Source: DATJXG01 sp035500455 (GTDB lineage: Bacteria; Acidobacteriota; Terriglobia; Terriglobales; Acidobacteriaceae). Taken from it: DNA of 11,658 bases. Made by a program: the position numbers and the translations under genes. Shown piece after piece: positions 6,602 to 11,658 of the stretch (position 1 is its first letter; each line of letters starts with the position of its first letter). The notes below the pieces were generated by a model. It had not been told where the DNA came from. It searched no databases and worked only from the letters and a program-made list of their open reading frames with translations. The stretch covers positions 1 through 11,658 of the forward strand of contig DATJXG010000458.1 of NCBI GenBank assembly GCA_035500455.1. Direction: 5' to 3'.

Positions 6602-7138
6602 ATGAATGAGGCGCAGGACACGGAAATTACGCTGGGGATGGGAAGGATCCTGGGAATATTCTTTACCCTGGTTGCGCTGTGCGGCATATTCTTCGGCCTC
6701 GGGTTCAAGCTGGGCAAGAGCGAGACGACCGTGGCCGCCAGCGAGCAAATGGCGGTAACGCAGACTAACGGTGGCCCCCGCCCGTCGGCGGCGCCACAGT
6801 CCAGCGCGCCGGCTTCGAGGCCGCTTACGGCTGCCGAGCAAACGGCCGCGGCGGCGGCGAACACCAGCGACGCCACGGCGCAAAAACCTGTTGCCGCTGA
6901 TGCCGCGGCACTTTCCGGGGCGAGCTATTTCGTTCAGGTGGCGGCGGTGAGCAAGCAGGAAGACGCCGATGCCCTGGTGGACTCGCTGAAGAAGAAGCAG
7001 TACGCAGCGCTGGCCGCTTCCGCCTCTTCGGACAAGCTGTTCCACGTGCAAGTGGGGCCGTTCAGCGACATCAAGGATGCCGAAGCCATGCGCACACGGC
7101 TGATGAACGACGGCTACAACCCCATCCTCAAGAAGTAA
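6602..7138 (+). CDS. Single-pass membrane protein with C-terminal SPOR domain
   Basis: This is a small envelope protein whose C-terminal SPOR domain (about 108-178, SYFVQVAAV...YNPILKK) belongs to the fold that binds denuded glycan strands at septal peptidoglycan in proteins such as FtsN and DedD. The layout is a short cytoplasmic N-terminus, one transmembrane segment (about 16-35) followed by KLGKSE, an Ala/Pro/Thr/Ser/Gln-rich linker (about 44-105), then SPOR. This is a type II orientation with SPOR in the periplasm. The ATG at 6602 was chosen for AGGAGA (6585-6590) upstream. An in-frame TTG at 6575 overlapping the slipin stop would add nine residues and cannot be excluded. Placement directly behind slipin suggests a shared envelope role (inference). 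The SPOR assignment is good; a specific division role is not established. Confidence 0.85.
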   Translation: MNEAQDTEITLGMGRILGIFFTLVALCGIFFGLGFKLGKSETTVAASEQMAVTQTNGGPRPSAAPQSSAPASRPLTAAEQTAAAAANTSDATAQKPVAADAAALSGASYFVQVAAVSKQEDADALVDSLKKKQYAALAASASSDKLFHVQVGPFSDIKDAEAMRTRLMNDGYNPILKK

Positions 7139-7239
7139 GGGGAACCGATCTTTCCCGCTTGCGAGGTGCGGCCTTGGAGATCTTCGCTTTCTCGCGGCGA
7201 GGCCGCCTGCCCACATCTTCCATCCCCAGGTCTTCCACA

Positions 7240-7268
7240 TTGACAGCGATCAATCTTGAATCTATCAC
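7240..7268 (+). promoter_or_regulatory. Sigma-70-type promoter for the ArsR-family gene
   Basis: A perfect -35 box TTGACA (7240-7245), a 17-base spacer and a -10 box TATCAC (7263-7268, four of six to consensus) place the predicted transcription start at about 7274-7276, on the ATG at 7275. No Shine-Dalgarno sequence precedes that ATG, consistent with a leaderless transcript. This is the best-looking promoter in the window. Confidence 0.6.
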
Positions 7269-7272
7269 TGTC
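7242..7272 (+). promoter_or_regulatory. Candidate operator: inverted repeat overlapping the ArsR promoter
   Basis: GACAGCGAT (7242-7250) and ATCACTGTC (7264-7272) are inverted repeats matching at eight of nine positions. Their centres are 22 bases apart, about two helical turns. One arm covers most of the -35 box and the other the -10 box, which is where a dimeric winged-helix repressor would block RNA polymerase. Autoregulation by the adjacent gene is the natural reading but is inferred from position only. Confidence 0.45.
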
Positions 7273-7274
7273 TC

Positions 7275-7574
7275 ATGGACATCAAGGAGCAGTCATTCCA
7301 CCGCAAGCTGCAGGCGATTGCCGACCCTACGCGGCGGCGGATTCTGCGGGTTCTCAAGGAGCGCGGGGCTGGTTCGCCGGCAAAGGGGACCGGACTGTGC
7401 GCGTCTGATATCGAGGTGCGTATCTCTCTTACTCAGCCCACGATCTCGCATCACATGGCGATTCTGAGCCAGGCCGATCTGGTGGAGACAAAGAAAATCG
7501 GGCAATGGGTGTGGTATCGCCGCAATGAAACCGCGATTTCAGAGTTCATCCGCGCGCTGAAGAAGAACCTGTAG
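7275..7574 (+). CDS. ArsR/SmtB-fold winged-helix transcriptional regulator
   Basis: This is a 99-residue dimeric winged-helix repressor. Hallmarks are IADPTRRRILRVL (15-27), the recognition-helix region LTQPTISHHMAIL (52-64) and the wing WVWYRR (78-83). At the place of the ArsR ELCVCDL metal-binding motif it reads GLCASDI (40-46), keeping the first Cys (C42) but not the second. The C-terminal helix lacks the Asp/His ligands of the SmtB/CzrA alpha-5 site. Classical arsenic or zinc sensing is therefore unlikely, and the inducer is unknown. A Gly/Ser/Lys-rich insertion (31-40) precedes the motif. No ribosome binding site is seen; the start is supported by family length and by the promoter whose start site coincides with the ATG. 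No target gene is evident: upstream is the SPOR gene and downstream, convergent with 30 bases between stops, is the histidine kinase. Confidence 0.88.
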   Translation: MDIKEQSFHRKLQAIADPTRRRILRVLKERGAGSPAKGTGLCASDIEVRISLTQPTISHHMAILSQADLVETKKIGQWVWYRRNETAISEFIRALKKNL

Positions 7575-7604
7575 AGCGCCTGTCACCGAATGCCGTTTGC
7601 AGGC

Positions 7605-10600
7605 CTATCCCACAGTCGCGGCCGCAGCTTTCTGCAACAAGCGGCGCACTTGCGCAATCAGTTCCGCCACTTCGAAGGGCTTCACCAGGGAAGGAATATC
7701 GTTTTCCTTCAGGAAAGTGCGGGTCTCGGGATCAGCCACAGTCGAAAATGTGAACAGGACGTGGTTTTGCAGCCCGGGACAATTCTTCTCCAGCCACTGA
7801 TAGACCTCGGGCGCGTTCCAGCCGCCGGGCAGCTTGCCGGCGATGATCAGGGCATCGAAGGCTTCCTTCTGGAGCGCGGCCTTGATCTCATCCACGCCAG
7901 TAAGAGCGACCACCTGGGCGCCGGCGCCGGTCAGTACGTCGCGCTCGAACTCCAACACCGCTTCCTCGTCTTCCGCGACCAGGACCCGCCCATCGACGGC
8001 AGCGTCATGGTGGGGAGCAACAATCGATTTCTCCGGCGATACGGTCCGACTGGCGGCGGGGAGGCGAACCGTGATTACGGCTCCCCCCTCCGCCCGATTG
8101 CGGGCGGAGATATCGCCGCCATGCTCCTTGACGATGCCGTAACAAATGCTCAGCCCGAGGCCGGTGCCCTTGCCCACGCTCTTGGTGGTGTAGAAGGGGT
8201 CGAATATCTTGTTCGGCTCCTTGATGCCGGGCCCATTATCCTCGAACTCGATATTGACGTATCCATCCAGCGAGAAAACGCGCACCGTGAGCGCGCCCGG
8301 CTTGCCGGATTCGAGCATGGCGTCCACGGCGTTGTTGATGATATTGAGAAACACCTGCTCGATCTGGTGAGGATCGCCGGTGACGGCAGGAACTGTGACG
8401 TCCACTTCGCGATGAAGCTGGACACGGGTGACCTTGAGATCGTAGTCGCGTAGCGCGAGGGTCTCCTCCAGCACCTTGGGGACGGTCATGGAATGCTTGT
8501 GGGGCTTGCGCTGGCGGGCGAACGAAAGCAGATTCTGGACGACCCGGTGAGTGCGCTGCGCCTGCTTGAACAGCTTACCCACGAAATCAGAGGCGCGCTC
8601 CGATAATCCCTCGCTTTCCAGGAGCTGCGCATATCCCAGGATCGCGGTGAGCGGATTGTTGAGTTCGTGAGCGACACCTGCGATCAACTGCCCCAGGGCA
8701 GACATCTTTTCGCTCTGCAGCAATTGTTCCTGGGCATGCCTGAGGTCTTCATAAGCGCGGCAGGCCTGCTCGTAGAGGTGCGCTTTCTCGATGGTCGTGG
8801 CCAACTGGCGCCCCACTGCCACAAGCAGGTTCTCGTCGTCGCTGGAATACTGCCGCGCGTGGCCACGCCGGATGCCCATTAGTCCCACCGGCTTCTCCTT
8901 GCTCCACAGCAGGACCCACATCCAGGAATCGGCCTCTTCGCCGCCGATAAATTTGCGGGTGCCGGGCGGAAGGTGAGGCAGGAACTCCGGGGTGATGACC
9001 TCGGTTCGCGAGCGGATCACCAGATCGCCGAAGCCCTCGGGCAAAGTGACCTCGGCCTGGCGGGCACGGTCGGCGCGGCGCTGCCCCCAATCGGCGCGGC
9101 GGCGGAAGGTGCCATCATCGGTTTCGCACAGGTACACGACGCCGCTGGCGGCGTTGAGCAGCACCAGCACCTGGCGCAAGGTAAGGTTCAGAACTTCATC
9201 CAGGTCAAAGGACTGGGTGGCGATCACCGCCATGGCATTCAGGGCGTTGAGTTCGCGGTTGCGGCGGCGAATTTCGTCCTCCGCCCGCCTTCTTTCGGTA
9301 ATGTCCAGAAGGAATCCCTGATAGCGCTCAATGCCGCCCTCCGGCGTGCGGGTGGCGAAGCTGCTCTCCAGAGCGTGCAGCCGGGTTCCGTCACGGCGGC
9401 GCAGGACCACTTCGAAATTGCGCACGTAGTTGTGCTGGGCAATCTCCTGCCGGAATCTTTCCCGTTCCGCCTCCGAGGCGTAAACGTCGGTCTCCAGGTT
9501 CAGAGCCATGACTTCGGCGCGGGCGCTGTAACCCAGCATGCGCACCAGGGCATCGTTGCAGTCGAGCAGGCCTCCGTCCGGGGTGGCAACGAAGACGCCT
9601 TCCTGCATCTGCTCGAAGAGCTGGCGGTACTTTTCTTCGGCGATCCGGCGGTCGGTAACGTCGCGGATCACGTGAATGGTTCCACGCTGGGTGCTGGCCT
9701 GGTCCACGTAGGAGGAAGTCGAAACCAGGGAGAAACCGCCAAAACACGGATCCGGCCCTTCGTGAAAACCCTGGTCCTCGGCCACGCAGTAGGGACATTG
9801 GTTCCATTCGCCGTGATCGCGGGGCAGAACCTCTTCGCAAGTCTTGCCGATGACATCCACCGGAGCCAGGGCCATGCGCTCGAGCATGGCGCGATTGGCC
9901 TTCATGATGCTGAAATCGGCGTCATGGAGAAGGACGGCGTCCTGGATGGAATCGAAGGTGTTCATCCACTGCCGGTGGGACCGCAAGATCTGCTCCAGCA
10001 GGCGGAGGTTTTCTACGGCCAGCCCCAGCTGGTGAGCGCTGGTGGAAAGAAATTCGATTTCGGCCGGCGTATAACGCCTGCGGCGCTTGCTTCCAAGGGT
10101 GAGGGTCCCGATGATGGTCTTCTTACCCATCACCGGCACCAGTACGCAGTGCTGAAAGCCTTCGCCCTTCAGCCGTTCGCGCCCCGCCGGGTCCATCTGG
10201 GACAGTTCCAAACGCAAAGGAACTCCCCCAACCAGGGTGCTCTCAAATCCATCGTCCATGGGCACGGCGGCGTGATACTGCATGAACTCGCGGGACAGGC
10301 CGATCTGTTGCACGATGACCATGTTTTCGCCATCCGCCAGGCGGAACCATGCGGCCTTGGCCCCCACCAGACGCATGAGTTCTTCGAGCGCGGTGGCCAT
10401 CATAGGGCCATGCTGCTGGGAACGCATGATGCTGCCGGTCATGGCATTGATGATTCCCAGTTGCCGGGTGCGGGTGCGGGAATCGTCAAGCACGATGAGC
10501 AGCATGCTCAAGCCCAGGGTGGTATCGGTCAGTACCTCAAAACCTGGCGGCAAATTGCTGGCGAGGGGAGCACCTTGCAGATGCAGGCACAACAGGCTGA

Positions 10601-11108
10601 GGCTGAACAGCCAGGGGCCGATTTCCGCGCGTCCCCAGCGGAAGCTGATGAGCTGCACCGCGGCAGCAAGGATCACGACATGGTAGGAAATCTCGAGCCC
10701 CAGGCGCAGAGCGAAGGAATGAGGCCACCACACGGCTTGCGCTGCCAGACAGCTCAACAAGGCCAGGGTGCCTAAAAGCAGCGGCAGCATTAACTTGCGG
10801 GACTGGGTGTAGAGCAGGACGGTGGCCGCAAACAGGCAGGAGGCCAGAATGAATTCGCCCTGAGAAACGGCCTTCCAAAGCGGGGAATTCGCGATCGGGC
10901 GCAACAGGGTCCACTGGGAGACGAAGAATGCCGTCCATCCCAGGATCCAGGTCAGCAGGTAGCGTTCACGAAAGGTGCGATAAACCAGCAGGGTCGCAGC
11001 CAGAATCACCAGGGCTGCGGACTCCTCCGCCCCCAGGCTATGCATACTCCAGCCCTGCACTGGACCCCAGAGGTGCAAAGAGGAAAGGTTCATCTTTTTG
11101 GGACACAC
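7605..11108 (-). CDS. Multi-sensor hybrid histidine kinase with degenerate C-terminal receiver
   Basis: This is a 1167-residue membrane sensor kinase. In order it has seven hydrophobic segments (about 31-43, 50-67, 84-100, 107-128, 136-154, 165-180, 190-207), GAF (about 221-371), PAS (about 380-488, with C424, C438, C441 and C455), PAS (about 490-606), GAF (about 620-775), and a short coiled coil. HisKA follows with the phospho-accepting H814 in GVAHELNNPL, then HATPase_c (N-box NIINNAVDAM 922-931, DNGPGIK 957-963, GTGLGLSI 981-988) and a receiver domain (about 1040-1160). The kinase core looks fully functional. The receiver keeps the acidic pair E1046/D1047 and K1143, but the phosphoacceptor position is A1090 (FDALIIAGKLPGG), so it should not take a phosphoryl group. 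The GTG at 11108 was chosen because AGGAG lies 9 bases before it; ATG at 11093 is an alternative without that signal. The likely partner is the divergent response regulator. The signal sensed is unknown. Confidence 0.92.
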   Translation of the reverse strand: MCPKKMNLSSLHLWGPVQGWSMHSLGAEESAALVILAATLLVYRTFRERYLLTWILGWTAFFVSQWTLLRPIANSPLWKAVSQGEFILASCLFAATVLLYTQSRKLMLPLLLGTLALLSCLAAQAVWWPHSFALRLGLEISYHVVILAAAVQLISFRWGRAEIGPWLFSLSLLCLHLQGAPLASNLPPGFEVLTDTTLGLSMLLIVLDDSRTRTRQLGIINAMTGSIMRSQQHGPMMATALEELMRLVGAKAAWFRLADGENMVIVQQIGLSREFMQYHAAVPMDDGFESTLVGGVPLRLELSQMDPAGRERLKGEGFQHCVLVPVMGKKTIIGTLTLGSKRRRRYTPAEIEFLSTSAHQLGLAVENLRLLEQILRSHRQWMNTFDSIQDAVLLHDADFSIMKANRAMLERMALAPVDVIGKTCEEVLPRDHGEWNQCPYCVAEDQGFHEGPDPCFGGFSLVSTSSYVDQASTQRGTIHVIRDVTDRRIAEEKYRQLFEQMQEGVFVATPDGGLLDCNDALVRMLGYSARAEVMALNLETDVYASEAERERFRQEIAQHNYVRNFEVVLRRRDGTRLHALESSFATRTPEGGIERYQGFLLDITERRRAEDEIRRRNRELNALNAMAVIATQSFDLDEVLNLTLRQVLVLLNAASGVVYLCETDDGTFRRRADWGQRRADRARQAEVTLPEGFGDLVIRSRTEVITPEFLPHLPPGTRKFIGGEEADSWMWVLLWSKEKPVGLMGIRRGHARQYSSDDENLLVAVGRQLATTIEKAHLYEQACRAYEDLRHAQEQLLQSEKMSALGQLIAGVAHELNNPLTAILGYAQLLESEGLSERASDFVGKLFKQAQRTHRVVQNLLSFARQRKPHKHSMTVPKVLEETLALRDYDLKVTRVQLHREVDVTVPAVTGDPHQIEQVFLNIINNAVDAMLESGKPGALTVRVFSLDGYVNIEFEDNGPGIKEPNKIFDPFYTTKSVGKGTGLGLSICYGIVKEHGGDISARNRAEGGAVITVRLPAASRTVSPEKSIVAPHHDAAVDGRVLVAEDEEAVLEFERDVLTGAGAQVVALTGVDEIKAALQKEAFDALIIAGKLPGGWNAPEVYQWLEKNCPGLQNHVLFTFSTVADPETRTFLKENDIPSLVKPFEVAELIAQVRRLLQKAAAATVG

Positions 11109-11117
11109 CCGTAGCTG

Positions 11118-11122
11118 CTCCT
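11118..11122 (-). promoter_or_regulatory. Shine-Dalgarno AGGAG deciding the GTG start of the kinase
   Basis: On the minus strand AGGAG is followed by 9 bases and then GTG (11108-11106). The in-frame ATG at 11093 has only AAAAAG before it. This favours the GTG and a 1167-residue product over a 1162-residue one. Confidence 0.5.
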
Positions 11123-11197
11123 AGATAGCATGTCCCCGCCCGTTGCCAATGTGATTTCCCCTGTCCTAAGGTTACTTTTGGCACTTCGGAAACACTG

Positions 11198-11203
11198 TAG
11201 AAT
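11198..11203 (+). promoter_or_regulatory. Possible -10 box (TAGAAT) before the response regulator
   Basis: TAGAAT matches the -10 consensus at five of six positions, 22 bases before the ATG. A TTGGCA hexamer at 11178-11183 would be a fair -35 box, but its spacing is only 14 bases, so the pair is doubtful. The transcript would have a very short leader without a Shine-Dalgarno sequence. Confidence 0.3.
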
Positions 11204-11224
11204 GGCCGTACACTAACCCTTCCC

Positions 11225-11658
11225 ATGGACCCGGAGCGGATTCTAGTAGTCGATGACGAAGAGGCAATCCGCGAGATCGTCTCGTCCATGCTCACTGCAG
11301 CTGGTTACCGCTGTCAGCAGGCGGGTTCCGGCGCGGAAGCCCTGGCCCTGCTGGACTCCGGCGAACAGTTCGAGTTAATGCTCAGCGACCTGATGATGGC
11401 CGGCCTCGACGGCCTGGGACTGCTGGAGCGCACCAAAGAAAAATGCCCTGACATGCCGGTGGTAATGGTGACCGCCGTGCACGATATCTCCATCGCGCTT
11501 TCCGCCATCCGCAACGGCGCTTACGACTATCTCCTCAAACCCTTCGAGCGCGAGCAACTGCTGGCCACGGTGCGGCGGGCGCTGGAAAATCGCCGCCTGA
11601 AGCTGGAAAACCAGCGCTACCAGAACCATCTCGAGCAGATGGTCGCCGACCGCACGGA
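11225..11658 (+). CDS. Response regulator, receiver domain plus start of output region (3' end missing)
   Basis: The frame is open from ATG 11225 to the end of the window (144 full codons). Residues 5-120 form a canonical receiver: acidic pair D10/D11 in VVDDEEAI, phosphoacceptor D55 in LSDLMMAG, T83 in MVTAV and K105 in LLKPF. The loop after the phosphoacceptor reads MAG instead of the usual MPG. After the receiver comes a charged helix, ENRRLKLENQ and then YQNHLEQMVADRT, a linker typical of regulators that continue into an HD-GYP (cyclic-di-GMP phosphodiesterase) domain. A NtrC-type AAA+ domain or a kinase module is less likely from this linker. The gene is divergent from the large histidine kinase with 116 bases between starts, so it is the obvious candidate to receive its phosphoryl group. 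No Shine-Dalgarno sequence is seen before the ATG. Family is certain; the output domain is inferred. Confidence 0.9.
   Translation, partial: MDPERILVVDDEEAIREIVSSMLTAAGYRCQQAGSGAEALALLDSGEQFELMLSDLMMAGLDGLGLLERTKEKCPDMPVVMVTAVHDISIALSAIRNGAYDYLLKPFEREQLLATVRRALENRRLKLENQRYQNHLEQMVADRT

Noticed and set aside
7168..7206. GCGGCC / GGCCGC stem after the SPOR gene as a terminator
   Set aside because: Only 6 bp of pairing around a 27-base loop and no T-tract. It may be a very degenerate relative of the intergenic palindromes but is too weak to annotate.
7578..7604. GCCTG / CAGGC stem between the convergent ArsR and kinase genes
   Set aside because: A 5-bp stem with a 17-base loop and no T-tract is not convincing as a bidirectional terminator.
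7605..10775. Long plus-strand open frames (for example 8973-10775) opposite the kinase
   Set aside because: They are antisense to a protein with unmistakable PAS, GAF and kinase motifs. Their translations are His/Gly/Gln-rich and match no family, as expected for shadow frames in GC-rich DNA.
11122..11149. Minus-strand promoter for the kinase (TTGGCA, 16-base spacer, TATCTA)
   Set aside because: The predicted start would fall after the AGGAG sequence that supports the GTG start, so the two signals contradict each other, and the -10 box is weak.
11178..11200. TTGGCAC resembling a sigma-54 -24 element before the response regulator
   Set aside because: The required GC-containing -12 element (TTGCA-like) is absent at the correct spacing, so no sigma-54 promoter is called.

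Overview
The window is GC-rich, densely coded bacterial chromosome. Gene content, the full-length NfeD/slipin pair, the very large multi-sensor histidine kinase and the GC-rich palindromic intergenic repeats point to a soil-type Acidobacteriota (Terriglobia-like). This taxonomic call is an inference from style and content, because no rRNA or other marker gene is present. No phage, plasmid, insertion sequence, CRISPR or tRNA is visible, and no stretch longer than 300 bases lacks a gene.

Layout, left to right. Bases 1-989 hold the 3' part of an M19 (renal-dipeptidase type) metallopeptidase. Bases 1176-2539 hold two cyclophilin-type prolyl isomerases in tandem, the first with a signal peptide (envelope) and the second without (cytoplasm). 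Bases 2750-4057 encode a type II NADH dehydrogenase that feeds electrons to quinone without pumping protons. Bases 4234-7138 hold an envelope group: NfeD (a ClpP-class membrane serine protease with a C-terminal OB-like domain), its usual partner slipin (SPFH/stomatin-like), and a single-pass SPOR-domain protein that probably binds peptidoglycan. Bases 7275-7574 encode a small ArsR-fold repressor. It is preceded by a good promoter whose predicted start site falls on the ATG and which is overlapped by an inverted repeat. Bases 7605-11108 (minus strand) encode a 1167-residue histidine kinase with seven hydrophobic segments, GAF-PAS-PAS-GAF, HisKA and HATPase domains, and a C-terminal receiver that has lost its phosphoacceptor aspartate. 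Divergent from it, from 11225 and running off the window, is a response regulator with an intact receiver and the start of a coiled coil, probably the front half of an HD-GYP-type regulator.

Intergenic DNA is unusually structured. Three gaps between 1.88 and 4.18 kb each carry a roughly 100-120 bp element with GC-rich terminal inverted repeats. Two copies have near-identical 28-base arms and bracket the NADH dehydrogenase gene, and one copy is degenerate. A related single-arm hairpin sits just before the first cyclophilin's ribosome binding site. A second, unrelated repeat type with a 9-base period (CGCNNAGNN) lies after the peptidase gene and, as an inverted pair, between nfeD and the slipin gene.

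Nothing here is clearly a new multi-gene system. The observations most worth follow-up are the pseudo-receiver fused to the kinase, the predicted leaderless and self-regulated ArsR gene, the two intergenic repeat families, and the cysteine cluster in the kinase's first PAS domain.
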